Assembly (NCBI RefSeq): GCF_038024035.1 | Contig: NZ_CP150664.1 | Location: forward strand, 1,860,001 to 1,924,000 | Reading direction: 5' to 3' | Origin: Polaribacter pacificus | GTDB taxonomy: Bacteria > Bacteroidota > Bacteroidia > Flavobacteriales > Flavobacteriaceae | DNA: 64,000 nt | In this document: positions 51,685-60,578 of the stretch, in pieces | Layout: every line of letters begins with the position of its first letter | Numbering within the stretch: position 1 is the stretch's first letter | Notes under the pieces: generated by a model | Told to the model about the DNA's origin: nothing | The model's database searches: none | What the model saw: the letters and a program-made list of their open reading frames with translations, nothing else | Program-made: the position numbers and the translations under genes

Positions 51685-53139
51685 ATGTTTAAAAAAATGT
51701 CTTTACGGAATCGTATTTTTTTAGCAATGATTTTGTTGGTGTTGTTGGCATCGATACTTATTGTTGGTGTAACCATCTATCAATACGATGAAGAAAGAAA
51801 AGAATATAACAAAGAGCGTTTTAGCAGAAAAGAAGAGGCGGTCATCTCAAATTTTGATTTTGAATTAAAAAGACAAGGGCTCGATTCCATTACAACTCCA
51901 AAGCTTGTTGAGGTTTTTCAAGAGCGGATTTATGAAATTTCTAGTGTCCATAATTTAGACATTACCATCTTTGATTTGGATGGGAATCTTTTAAAAACGT
52001 CAAATACTCTTAACTCTTTTAGCAACGCGCCAAAAACGGTTTTATCTCAACAAATTTTAGACGATCTAGAGACCTTTCCATCTCACAGAGTTTTTAGCAG
52101 TGTAGAGATGGGAAACATTAGTAATGAAACCTCATACAACTATATTACAGACTTAAAATTTAAATCAATAGCGGTTATAGAATTAAAGTTTTCGCAAGAC
52201 AATTCTGATCAAAAAAGAGAGCTAAAAGAATTTATTTCTAGGTTGGCTTATGTTTATGCGTTTATGTTTATGATTGCCATCGTTTTGGCTTATTTTTTAT
52301 CGAGATATATTACCAAGTCTTTAAAAACCATCTCTGATAAGATTAACAGAACGACCTTGCACAAACGGAATGAAAAAATTGAGTTTTCATCCGCCAGTGA
52401 AGAAATTGCCACTTTGGTCAATGCCTACAACAGCATGATTGACCAACTAGAAGAGAGTGCAGCAAGATTGGCTAAAAGCGAACGTGAACAAGCTTGGAGA
52501 GAGATGGCAAAACAGGTGGCCCACGAAATTAAAAACCCGCTGACACCGATGCGTTTAACCGTGCAAAGTTTTGAGCGAAAATTTGATCCAACAGATCCAA
52601 AAATTAAAGACAAAATTAAAGAGTATAGTCAAACCTTGATTCAGCAAATAGATGTAATGACCTCTATTGCATCTGCCTTTTCTGATTTTGCAAAGATGCC
52701 CAAACAAAACAAAGAACCTGTTGATGTGGTCGCTGTGGTAAAACTAGCCTTAGAGATTTTTAATGACAGCAATATTAATTACGAATCTACTGCCTCTGAT
52801 ATTGTAGCCAATTTAGACAAGACCCAGCTAATACGCATCGTTACAAACTTGGTAACCAATGCACAACAAGCTGTAGAAAGCAAAGAAAACCCTGAGATAA
52901 AGGTAACGGTTACTCAAGATGAACACAATGTAATCATTTCTGTAGAAGACAATGGAAAAGGAATTTCTGAAGCGGTAAAAGATTTAATTTTTGAACCAAA
53001 GTTTACCACAAAATCAAGTGGAATGGGCTTGGGATTAGGGATGATTAAAAAAATTATTGAGGCCTATAACGGAAGTATCAGTTTTACCTCAGAAGAAAAT
53101 AAAGGAACCATATTTACTGTAACCATACCAAAAACTTAA
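51685..53139 (+). CDS. Membrane sensor histidine kinase with HAMP domain
   Basis: A 484-residue sensor kinase. Helix 1 (about 10-30), a periplasmic sensor of about 150 residues, helix 2 (about 190-210), HAMP (FLSRYITKSLKTISDKINRTTLHKRNEKIEF), HisKA with VAHEIKNPLTPMRLTVQSFERKF (phospho-His at about 279), then HATPase with NLVTNAQQAV, VEDNGKGIS and GMGLGLGMIKKII. No response regulator gene is adjacent, since the next gene is an enoyl-CoA hydratase 4 bases later. It resembles NtrB/NtrY-type kinases, so a partner may be encoded elsewhere. Confidence 0.9.
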   Translation: MFKKMSLRNRIFLAMILLVLLASILIVGVTIYQYDEERKEYNKERFSRKEEAVISNFDFELKRQGLDSITTPKLVEVFQERIYEISSVHNLDITIFDLDGNLLKTSNTLNSFSNAPKTVLSQQILDDLETFPSHRVFSSVEMGNISNETSYNYITDLKFKSIAVIELKFSQDNSDQKRELKEFISRLAYVYAFMFMIAIVLAYFLSRYITKSLKTISDKINRTTLHKRNEKIEFSSASEEIATLVNAYNSMIDQLEESAARLAKSEREQAWREMAKQVAHEIKNPLTPMRLTVQSFERKFDPTDPKIKDKIKEYSQTLIQQIDVMTSIASAFSDFAKMPKQNKEPVDVVAVVKLALEIFNDSNINYESTASDIVANLDKTQLIRIVTNLVTNAQQAVESKENPEIKVTVTQDEHNVIISVEDNGKGISEAVKDLIFEPKFTTKSSGMGLGLGMIKKIIEAYNGSISFTSEENKGTIFTVTIPKT

Positions 53140-53143
53140 AAAA

Positions 53144-53926
53144 ATGACATTTGAAAATTTACGGATCGCTATTGAAAATAAAATAGCCATCATTATCATT
53201 AACAGACCCACAAAACTAAATGCCTTAAACAAGCAAACTATAGAAGAATTGCACGAGGCCTTCTCTGCGTTAGATGCAGACAAAGAAGTCAAGGTAATTT
53301 TAATTACAGGAAGCGGAGAAAAAGCCTTTGTTGCTGGTGCAGACATTTCTGAGTTTGCTCATTTTGATGTTAGTCAAGGAGGAAGTTTAGCCGCCAAAGG
53401 ACAAGAAATTTTATTTGATTTTATAGAAAATCTAGGAACGCCTGTTATTGCGGCAATCAACGGATTTGCTTTAGGGGGAGGTTTAGAATTGGCAATGGCC
53501 TGTCATTTTAGAATCGCTTCAGACAATGCAAAAATGGGGCTTCCAGAGGTTTCTTTGGGTGTTATTCCAGGCTATGGTGGTACTCAACGTTTGCCTCAAC
53601 TTATAGGAAAAGGACGCGCTATGGAATTGATTATGACTGCAGGAATGATAAGCGCAGAAGAAGCCAAAGCTTATGGCTTGGTAAACCATGTAACTAGTCA
53701 AGAAGATCTGTTGCCTTTGGCAGAGAAAATCGCTAGTAAAATGCTTAGAAATTCATCGGTTGCTATTGGAGCAGCAATCAGAGCAGTTAATGCTAATTTT
53801 AAAGAAGGGGTTAATGGATTTGAAACAGAAATTTCTGAATTCGGAAACTGTTTTGGAACAGAAGATTTTAAAGAAGGAACTACTGCTTTTTTAGAAAAAA
53901 GAAAAGCTGATTTTCCTGGAGCGTAA
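53144..53926 (+). CDS. Enoyl-CoA hydratase (crotonase family)
   Basis: A 260-residue crotonase-fold enzyme that would hydrate trans-2-enoyl-CoA in fatty-acid or amino-acid breakdown. The oxyanion-hole segments are AFVAGADISEF and FALGGGLELAMACHFRIAS, and the catalytic Glu region is GLPEVSLGVIPGYGGTQRLPQLIG. Length is standard. It starts 4 bases after the histidine kinase stop, so they share a transcript, and ends one base from the convergent HD-domain gene. The exact substrate is not readable. Confidence 0.9.
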   Translation: MTFENLRIAIENKIAIIIINRPTKLNALNKQTIEELHEAFSALDADKEVKVILITGSGEKAFVAGADISEFAHFDVSQGGSLAAKGQEILFDFIENLGTPVIAAINGFALGGGLELAMACHFRIASDNAKMGLPEVSLGVIPGYGGTQRLPQLIGKGRAMELIMTAGMISAEEAKAYGLVNHVTSQEDLLPLAEKIASKMLRNSSVAIGAAIRAVNANFKEGVNGFETEISEFGNCFGTEDFKEGTTAFLEKRKADFPGA

Positions 53927-53927
53927 A

Positions 53928-54587
53928 TTATTTTACGCCATTCCACTCATCATAAAATTGTTGAAGAAATGTTTCCATAAATGCATGGCGTTCTTCAGCA
54001 ATTTTTTTTGCCGTCGCTGTATTCATTTGATCTTTTAGCAATAACAATTTTTCGTAAAAATGATTGATTGTTGGCGAGTCAGATTTTTTATACGCCTCTT
54101 TGGTCATGGTTAAATTTGGTTTAATCTGAGGGTCGTATAAGGCTCTGTTTTTAAATCCTCCATAATTAAAACAGCGCGCAATTCCAACAGCTCCAATAGC
54201 ATCTAGGCGATCGGCATCTTGAACAACGGCAAGCTCTGGAGAGCTAAAAGCAACTCCATTTTTTTCCAAGCTATTTTTATAAGAAATGTGTTTGATGATG
54301 TTTGTTATATGGTCTATAATTAAAGAGTCAACCCCTTGTTTTTCTAAGAAAGTTCTAGCCTTTGCAGGGCCAACTTCTTCATCGCCGTCATAAAATTTTG
54401 CGTCGGCAATATCGTGCAATAAGGCCCCTAAAGAAACAATTAAAAGGTCTACCTGTTCTTCTTTTGCGATGAGCAATGCGTTCTTATAAACCCGCTCTAT
54501 ATGAAACCAATCATGTCCTCCTTCGGCGCCTTTTAAGGTTTCTTTTACAAAGGCGATGGTTTGGTTGATAAGTGTATCTTGGTTCAT
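53928..54587 (-). CDS. HD-domain phosphohydrolase
   Basis: A 219-residue metal-dependent phosphohydrolase of the YedJ/PF01966 type. Metal ligands are seen in GGHDWFHIERV (first His), LGALLHDIADAKF (HD) and VQDADRLDAIGAVGIARCF (last Asp). Members cleave nucleotides or other phosphoesters; the substrate is unknown. The ATG at 54587 gives the family-like start MNQDTLINQ; a longer frame to 54632 enters the upstream promoter area. It is divergent from umuC. Confidence 0.85.
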   Translation of the reverse strand: MNQDTLINQTIAFVKETLKGAEGGHDWFHIERVYKNALLIAKEEQVDLLIVSLGALLHDIADAKFYDGDEEVGPAKARTFLEKQGVDSLIIDHITNIIKHISYKNSLEKNGVAFSSPELAVVQDADRLDAIGAVGIARCFNYGGFKNRALYDPQIKPNLTMTKEAYKKSDSPTINHFYEKLLLLKDQMNTATAKKIAEERHAFMETFLQQFYDEWNGVK

Positions 54588-54652
54588 AAAATTCTGTTTT
54601 TTAACAAAAGTAAGCCTCACAAAAATAGGCAAAATATGCTACCTTTACTTGC

Positions 54653-55912
54653 ATGTATGCATTGGTAGATTGCAATAATTTTTACGCCTCTTGTGAACGG
54701 GTTTTTAACCCTAGTTTACAGGGAAAACCCGTGGCTGTTTTAAGCAATAATGACGGTTGTGTTATCGCGATGAGTGATGAAGCCAAGGCGTTACAATTGC
54801 CCTTTGGAGCTCCAATTTTTAAGTGGGAGTCTTTTTGTAAAATGCACGGGATAGAAATCTTGTCATCCAACTATCCATTGTACGGAGATATGAGTGCACG
54901 GGTTATGAAAATTCTCGAGCAGTTTTCTAAAGATATTGAAGTCTATTCTATTGATGAAGCTTTTTTAGACCTCAAGGGTTTTGATCAAGCCGCACTCACC
55001 AAGTACGCTTTAGAAATGCGGACCCGTATTTTGCAATGGACAGGCATTCCGACCTGTGTAGGAATAGGGCCTACCAAGGCACTTAGCAAAGTGGCGAATA
55101 AAATTGCCAGAAAGTTTCCAAAACAAACCCAAGGTGTTTATGTTATAGATTCCGAAGAAAAACGAGTTAAAGCCTTAAAATGGATTCTGTTAAAAGATGT
55201 ATGGGGCATCGGAAGACGCCTAGAAAAACGCTTGGCCAGTAAAGGTTGCAAAACTGCTTTTGATTTTGCGCAGTTGGATGAGCATTGGCTGCGTAAAAAC
55301 TTTTCGATTACAGAATGGAAATTACAAAAAGAATTAGCCGGCATTCCTAAGATTGAAATGGAGCTTGCTCAAAGTACTAAAAAGACCATTGCTACTACAC
55401 GAAGTTTTGAACACACCTTTTCTGACCTCGAAAATATTAAAGAACGCATTGCTACGTTTGCAGTTTCCTGCTCAGAAAAACTGCGAAAACAGCACTCAAG
55501 TTGCCATATGGTTTTGGTTTTTTTAAGCAGCAATCGCCATCAAAAAGAAGAAGTGCAGCACCAGGCAAGCACCACAGTTGTTTTTCCGTATCCAACAGAT
55601 TCTAGCTTGTCTATTAGCCATGCCGCTGTACAGGCAGTTGAATCCATTTTTAGAGAAGGCGTTGAGTACAAACGCGCCGGGGTCCTTGTAACAGGACTGG
55701 TTCCAACGGCCAACCATCAGCTTAATTTCTTTGAATGTGAAAATCCAAAGCACAAATCATTAATGAATGCCATTGACTCGTTAAACGGCAGGTATAAGAC
55801 AGATGTTATTAAGTTAGGACGTCAAGATTTACAGCGTACCTGGAAAATGCGTCAAGAAAGATTATCGCCAAAATTTACCACCAATTTTAAAGATATTATT
55901 GTTGTAAAATGA
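54653..55912 (+). CDS. umuC: Y-family DNA polymerase, UmuC-like
   Basis: A 419-residue translesion polymerase, the catalytic subunit of Pol V. The N-terminal active site is [22 protein letters not shown] with its catalytic acids, and the second acidic motif is [12 protein letters not shown]. HhH-like [17 protein letters not shown], the little-finger region and a C-terminal UmuC tail ([17 protein letters not shown]) follow. It overlaps umuD by four bases (ATGA), but the order umuC-umuD is reversed compared with E. coli. No LexA-type box was recognised upstream. Confidence 0.93.
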   Translation: MYALVDCNNFYASCERVFNPSLQGKPVAVLSNNDGCVIAMSDEAKALQLPFGAPIFKWESFCKMHGIEILSSNYPLYGDMSARVMKILEQFSKDIEVYSIDEAFLDLKGFDQAALTKYALEMRTRILQWTGIPTCVGIGPTKALSKVANKIARKFPKQTQGVYVIDSEEKRVKALKWILLKDVWGIGRRLEKRLASKGCKTAFDFAQLDEHWLRKNFSITEWKLQKELAGIPKIEMELAQSTKKTIATTRSFEHTFSDLENIKERIATFAVSCSEKLRKQHSSCHMVLVFLSSNRHQKEEVQHQASTTVVFPYPTDSSLSISHAAVQAVESIFREGVEYKRAGVLVTGLVPTANHQLNFFECENPKHKSLMNAIDSLNGRYKTDVIKLGRQDLQRTWKMRQERLSPKFTTNFKDIIVVK

Positions 55913-56349
55913 GAAAAAGAAGCCAACATAGTTTAGAGTTTTTAAGCCCAAAATTTAGCAAGGGCAGTAGTACCATCTTAATCGATACTGGAATTTCGGC
56001 AGGTTTTCCTTCGCCAGCAGATGATTTTAGAGAAACGCGAATCTCATTAGATGAAGAACTTATTCAGAACAAAGAAGCCACTTTTTTTGCAAGAGTAAGC
56101 GGTCAATCAATGATTGGTGCGGGTTTGGATGATAATGATTTATTGGTAATTGACAGAAGCATTGCACCAGCAGACAATAAAATTGCCGTGTGTTTTTTAG
56201 ATGGCGAGTTTACAGTTAAGCGTTTAAAAGTGGGGAACGGCGAGGTTTGGTTACAGCCAGAAAACGAGAACTATAAGAGTATAAAAATAACAGAAGACAA
56301 TAATTTTATTATTTGGGGCATCGTTACCAACGTGATTAAAAAGGTCTAA
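55909..56349 (+). CDS. umuD: UmuD-like S24 self-cleaving protein
   Basis: A 146-residue LexA-fold protein that, after RecA-stimulated self-cleavage, joins UmuC to form Pol V. The cleavage site is the Ala-Gly bond in GISAGFPSP (about residue 31). The catalytic Ser is in [10 protein letters not shown] and the Lys in GEFTVKRL. Length matches UmuD, without a DNA-binding domain. It overlaps umuC by ATGA, giving coupled synthesis. Confidence 0.92.
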   Translation: MRKRSQHSLEFLSPKFSKGSSTILIDTGISAGFPSPADDFRETRISLDEELIQNKEATFFARVSGQSMIGAGLDDNDLLVIDRSIAPADNKIAVCFLDGEFTVKRLKVGNGEVWLQPENENYKSIKITEDNNFIIWGIVTNVIKKV

Positions 56350-56353
56350 AGCC

Positions 56354-57688
56354 TTAAAAAATCAAGGTAAAAGAAGTGCTTTTGTTAGGGGTAGAATGTA
56401 CGGTTAAGCTTCCGTTGTGCATTTTCATAATGTGCTTAGACAGGCTTAAACCAACTCCAGATCCTTCTTTTTTTGTAGAGAAAAAAGGCACAAAAACTTG
56501 CTCAATTTGATCTTTTGAAATTCCAGCACCATTGTCAGTTATTTTAATAGCAACTGAGTTTTGACCAGTGCTAAAAGCGCTTAGTTGTATTTTTTTTGCT
56601 TCTACGCCCATTGGGCTTTCTACAGCATTTTTGACCAAATTAAAAAGCACCTGTGAGATTTGATTTTCATCAGCAAAAATTTGCAGGGATGCGTCTTTAC
56701 AATCCACTGTAAATAGGCTCTTTTTTGATGCTTGTTCACTGCTAAAGAGTGCGTGGATTTTTTGCAATAATTCTGTCACGTTAATCACTTGTTTTTCTGG
56801 GCTTGAAACTCCAGAAAACGAGCGATAAGAAATAACAAAATCTTGTAGACTTTTGGATTGTTCCTTGATTACTTGTAGCCCCATAAGAGTGTCCTTAAAC
56901 AACTCTTGGCTTGGCGCAGTTTGCTGCTCTTTAAGACGATGGTACAACGTATCTGTAATTGAGCTAATTGGCGCAATAGAATTCATGATTTCATGGGTTA
57001 ACACCTTGGTTAATTTTACCCAAGAATCAATTTCTTTATTGTCTAGTTCATTTTTAATATTTGTGGCAACCACCAACAACAGCGATTCATTGTTTAGCTT
57101 TATATGGGTGGCATTAAGCGTTAGTAGTTTTGTTTCTCGCTCATTGGTGAGCTCGATGATTTTATTTGAAAAAGGCTTTAATGTTTTAAGCAGTTCAAAC
57201 AAAGGAGTATCAACCTTTTTTAACTGCTGAATATGCGTTAGAGAGTCGTAATTGAGTAACTTTTTAACACTTTGGTTGGCAAATAAAATATGGTGCTGTG
57301 CATTGACGGTTAAGACGCCAATCTCTGCACTTTCTATGATTGATTTGTAATATTGATCTTGTGCTTTGTTCTTTAATTTTATTTTTTGAATGATGGTGTT
57401 TACCTTGTTTAGGTGAGCATTGAGCTCTTTGGTTGGCGTTTTTGAGGCTGCCTCAGTAAAATACAAGGTAGAGTCGTTGTTTTTAATGGCGTCAAAAAAA
57501 TAGGCAATTTTTTTATTGGTTTTGTTAAAGCTAAAGACAAACTGAGCTATGAGGATAAGCAATAAAATTCCTAAAAAAAATGAAATTTCTGTACTGAATT
57601 TAAAAAGGCTATAGGCAAATAGCATAGATATAATACAGAGCAATAGCACTTTTAAAAGAAGGAGATAATACAGCTTTTTACTAAACAT
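56354..57688 (-). CDS. Sensor histidine kinase of the sigma-54 two-component pair
   Basis: A 444-residue kinase with two close N-terminal helices (about 8-27 and 31-49) and almost no periplasmic part, so it may sense membrane or cytoplasmic signals. A PAS-like region (about 115-215) is followed by HisKA VLTHEIMNSIAPISSITDTL (phospho-His about 235) and HATPase motifs FNLVKNAVES, ITDNGAGIS and GSGVGLSLSKHIM. Its ATG overlaps the response-regulator stop (TAATG). It likely phosphorylates that regulator to control the divergent efflux operon. Confidence 0.9.
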   Translation of the reverse strand: MFSKKLYYLLLLKVLLLCIISMLFAYSLFKFSTEISFFLGILLLILIAQFVFSFNKTNKKIAYFFDAIKNNDSTLYFTEAASKTPTKELNAHLNKVNTIIQKIKLKNKAQDQYYKSIIESAEIGVLTVNAQHHILFANQSVKKLLNYDSLTHIQQLKKVDTPLFELLKTLKPFSNKIIELTNERETKLLTLNATHIKLNNESLLLVVATNIKNELDNKEIDSWVKLTKVLTHEIMNSIAPISSITDTLYHRLKEQQTAPSQELFKDTLMGLQVIKEQSKSLQDFVISYRSFSGVSSPEKQVINVTELLQKIHALFSSEQASKKSLFTVDCKDASLQIFADENQISQVLFNLVKNAVESPMGVEAKKIQLSAFSTGQNSVAIKITDNGAGISKDQIEQVFVPFFSTKKEGSGVGLSLSKHIMKMHNGSLTVHSTPNKSTSFTLIF

Positions 57689-59055
57689 TATTTTGGCAGA
57701 TGTTTCTTCGTTTTATTGTACAAGGTTTGTCGGGTGATCCCCAATTGTTTTGCAGCAGTACTCATGTTTCCATCGTGCTTTTCTAAGGCATTTATGATCA
57801 TGTTTTTTTCCATTTCATCTAAGGTAACATCTTCTTTAAAGCGAGTGTTTTTACTGTTTTTAAAGAAAATATCATTAGAGGTTATTTGCATACTTTCTGT
57901 TAAGATAACAATTCTTTCGACAGTGTGTTTTAATTCTCTAATATTTCCGGGCCAAGTGTGTTTTTCTAATTTCTGCAAGGCAGAAGCATGTATTTTAATG
58001 TTTGGCTTGTTGTACTTTTTAGCAAAAAGAGCTAGGTAGTGCTTTGTAAGCAGCGCAATGTCTTCTTTTCTGTCTCGCAGTGCGGGCAATTCAATATGAA
58101 TGGTGTTGATACGGTATAATAAATCTTCTCTAAAACTGCCATCAGCAACCATTTGCTCTAAGTTGCAATTGGTAGCACAAATTAAACGAATGTCTATAGG
58201 AATCTGCTTGTTTTCACCCACTTTGGTAATGGTTCTGTTTTGCAAAACCTGCAAAAGCTTGGATTGTAATTGGATGGGCGTATTGCCAATTTCATCTAAA
58301 AAAAGAGTTCCTTTGTTGGCAATTTCAAACTTCCCCACCCGATCTTCTATGGCATCTGTATAGGCTCCTTTTTTATGACCAAACAGTTCGCTTTCAAACA
58401 AACTCTCTGGAATAGCTCCTAAATCAACAGAGATTAAGAGGTTATTTTTACGAGTAGAAAGTGCCTGTATTTTTTTGGCGATGATTTCTTTTCCGGTACC
58501 GTTTTCGCCAGTAATTAAAATATTGGCATCGGTCTTGGCCACCTTTTCTACCATGCTCATTACCGCCTTAAAAGCACTCGATTGACCAATGATGGCATCT
58601 GTGTTGGGCGCGTTGATTAGGCTTTTTAGATTTTTTTCATTTTCTTTTAAGCTATTTACCTCTTTGTTAGACCTGCTTAGCTGATAGGCACTCTGCACAG
58701 TGGCAAGTAATTTTTTATTGTCCCAAGGCTTTAACACAAAATCGGTAGCACCTTTTTTAAGCGTTTTTACAACCAGCTCTACATCACCATAAGCAGTCAT
58801 CATAACTACAGAGGTGTTTGGAGCCAGTTCATGAATTCTTTGAAACCAATACAAGCCCTCATTACCGGTGTTGGTTCCTTTGGTAAAGTTCATATCGAGC
58901 AATAGTACATCTACCTCTTTTAGGTTGGGAAAAGAAAGCAGCAGGTTAGGATTCTCTATGGTTTTGACCGATTTAAAGTGGGGTTGCAATAACAATTTTA
59001 GGGCAACCAAAATGGTTGTATTGTCATCTACGATCAAAACAGTTCCTTTTTTCAT
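57688..59055 (-). CDS. NtrC-family sigma-54-dependent response regulator
   Basis: A 455-residue activator: receiver domain (VLIVDDNTTILVAL; phospho-Asp in DVLLLDMNF, about 54), AAA+ domain with Walker A TGENGTGKE, Walker B GTLFLDEIGN and arginine region FREDLLYRIN, then a Fis-type HTH (MSTAAKQLGITRQTLYNKTKK). The sigma-54 contact loop reads GAYTDA in place of GAFTGA; the key Thr is kept. It precedes its kinase gene and is divergent from the TolC/HlyD/ABC operon, which has a candidate sigma-54 promoter and upstream palindrome, its probable target. Confidence 0.93.
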   Translation of the reverse strand: MKKGTVLIVDDNTTILVALKLLLQPHFKSVKTIENPNLLLSFPNLKEVDVLLLDMNFTKGTNTGNEGLYWFQRIHELAPNTSVVMMTAYGDVELVVKTLKKGATDFVLKPWDNKKLLATVQSAYQLSRSNKEVNSLKENEKNLKSLINAPNTDAIIGQSSAFKAVMSMVEKVAKTDANILITGENGTGKEIIAKKIQALSTRKNNLLISVDLGAIPESLFESELFGHKKGAYTDAIEDRVGKFEIANKGTLFLDEIGNTPIQLQSKLLQVLQNRTITKVGENKQIPIDIRLICATNCNLEQMVADGSFREDLLYRINTIHIELPALRDRKEDIALLTKHYLALFAKKYNKPNIKIHASALQKLEKHTWPGNIRELKHTVERIVILTESMQITSNDIFFKNSKNTRFKEDVTLDEMEKNMIINALEKHDGNMSTAAKQLGITRQTLYNKTKKHLPK

Positions 59056-59074
59056 CTTTTTTATCTTGAGAACT

Positions 59075-59082
59075 CAAAACTA
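59075..59082 (-). promoter_or_regulatory. -7 box of the response-regulator/kinase operon
   Basis: CAAAACTA on plus is TAGTTTTG on minus, 20 bases upstream of the ATG at 59055. Confidence 0.5.
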
Positions 59083-59110
59083 CAAAAAGCTTTTTTTGAT
59101 TTGATTAAAG

Positions 59111-59139
59111 TGTAAAAAATTTTTACAGTTTGTGTAAAA
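59111..59139. promoter_or_regulatory. Candidate upstream activator site for the NtrC-type regulator
   Basis: TGTAAAAA-A-TTTTTACA (59111-59127) is a perfect 8-1-8 palindrome, followed by a further half-site TGTGTAAAA (59131-59139). It lies about 75-90 bases upstream of the candidate sigma-54 promoter, a usual enhancer distance. Confidence 0.55.
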
Positions 59140-59202
59140 TAAATTAACAATTCAACGCTTTTAAATTTAGTTAAAATACTGATAATTAGCTTGTTGTTTT
59201 TA

Positions 59203-59218
59203 TGGCATGGTAGTGGTA
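59203..59218 (+). promoter_or_regulatory. Candidate sigma-54 promoter of the efflux operon
   Basis: TGGCATGGTAGTGGTA compares with the consensus TGGCACG-N4-TTGCW: the -24 element is kept (TGGCA-G), and the -12 element reads TGGTA, with Gly-position G present but GC changed to GT. It is 28 bases upstream of the tolC-like ATG. Confidence 0.55.
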
Positions 59219-59246
59219 TCAAGAATAGCCAATTAGTATGTAACAG

Positions 59247-60578
59247 ATGAAAATAAAAATTATTTTTTGTATCGTTGTTTTCTTTTTAGGGATTCAAAAT
59301 CACACTGCTCAGAAAAAATGGAGTTTGGATGAATGCATTGCCTATGCATTTCAAAACAACTTAAGCTTTCAGAACAACAAGTATGATTTAGAAATTAAAG
59401 AAGCAAGCTACAATCAAAGTAAACGCAATTTACTACCAAGTATCAGTGCCAGCTCTGGCTACTCCATTAATTATGGGCGTTCTATTGATCCCAACACCAA
59501 TGGCTATACCAACACAAGTTTCTTTTCGAATAGTTATTCTGTATCTGCTTCCTTAGATTTGTTTGCAGGTTTTAGAAAATGGAATGCTATTTTTTATGAA
59601 GACTATCAGAAAAAAGCAACCGAGCAATCTGTATTAAAAGCAAAACAAGCGCTAAAAATTAAAATCTTAGAAAGTTTTCATGAAGTTTTATACAGCCAAG
59701 AATTGTTAAACATCACCAAAGAGCAATTGGACATTTCAAAAACAAATGTAAAAATAATTGACACTAAAATTTCTTTAGGTCTAAAAGCAAAATCTGATTT
59801 GCACGAAGCAAATTCTTTATTGCTTTCTGATAGTTTAGCCGTTTTAAAGGCGCAGAATTCGGTGCGAGCCAACAAGCTAACCTTGCTCCAAGTTATGAAT
59901 CTGCCAGAGAAAGAAATCTCGTTACAGCACCCGTTGGAGCTTCAAAAGCAGCAGGCAGTTGCTATTGCAAACTCACAATTTATCATAGACCAAGCGGTAC
60001 AGCATGTTCCAGAAATTATAGAACAAGAGTTTTTGCTTAGTGCTGCAAAAAAACAAGTGCGTATTACCCGAAGCTATTTGCTTCCTTCTATATCGCTAAG
60101 AGCTGGATACAGTACAGGTTTTTATGAGGCCAGAACCAATGCTTTGGGGCAAACAGTTAGTTTTACCACTCAAATACAAGACAATGCCTCAAAATACATT
60201 GCTGCCTCTTTAAACATTCCGATATTTTCTGGACTGCAAAAAAGACATCAACTAAAGCTTTCTAAAATTCAGCTGTTGAAAGCCGAAAACAACCTCAGAC
60301 AAAAAAAGCAGTTGTTAGCACAAGAAATAGAAGCTGCTGTTCAAAAAGCAAATGCCTTAAGTGTAGAGCGAGCGATGTCAGAAAAAAGCATCGACGCAAA
60401 AGAATTGGCATTTACCATTGCTCAGAAAAAATTTTCTAATGGACTGATTAACTTTTTTGAGTTAAGTCAAATTAAAAAAGAGTTTATACAAGCCAAGGTA
60501 GCACTCTTGCAAGTTTCTATACAGCTTATTAGCAACAAATGGCTTTTACATTATTATCAAAATAACACCTTAAACTAA
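59247..60578 (+). CDS. TolC-family outer-membrane efflux protein
   Basis: A 443-residue outer-membrane channel. Signal peptide to about residue 22 (NHTAQ), then two OEP repeats of long helices and short strands (KKWSLDECIAYAFQNNLSFQNNKYDLEIKEASYNQ; later ELAFTIAQKKFSNGLINFFELSQIKKEF). It begins a four-gene efflux operon; its stop overlaps the start of the adaptor gene (TAATG). It is divergent from the NtrC-type regulator, with a candidate sigma-54 promoter upstream. The exported substrate is unknown. Confidence 0.92.
   Translation: MKIKIIFCIVVFFLGIQNHTAQKKWSLDECIAYAFQNNLSFQNNKYDLEIKEASYNQSKRNLLPSISASSGYSINYGRSIDPNTNGYTNTSFFSNSYSVSASLDLFAGFRKWNAIFYEDYQKKATEQSVLKAKQALKIKILESFHEVLYSQELLNITKEQLDISKTNVKIIDTKISLGLKAKSDLHEANSLLLSDSLAVLKAQNSVRANKLTLLQVMNLPEKEISLQHPLELQKQQAVAIANSQFIIDQAVQHVPEIIEQEFLLSAAKKQVRITRSYLLPSISLRAGYSTGFYEARTNALGQTVSFTTQIQDNASKYIAASLNIPIFSGLQKRHQLKLSKIQLLKAENNLRQKKQLLAQEIEAAVQKANALSVERAMSEKSIDAKELAFTIAQKKFSNGLINFFELSQIKKEFIQAKVALLQVSIQLISNKWLLHYYQNNTLN

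Noticed and set aside
56853..57230. 125-codon plus-strand frame opposite the histidine kinase
   Set aside because: The kinase motifs on the other strand explain this DNA; no signal or family pattern is seen in the plus-strand product.
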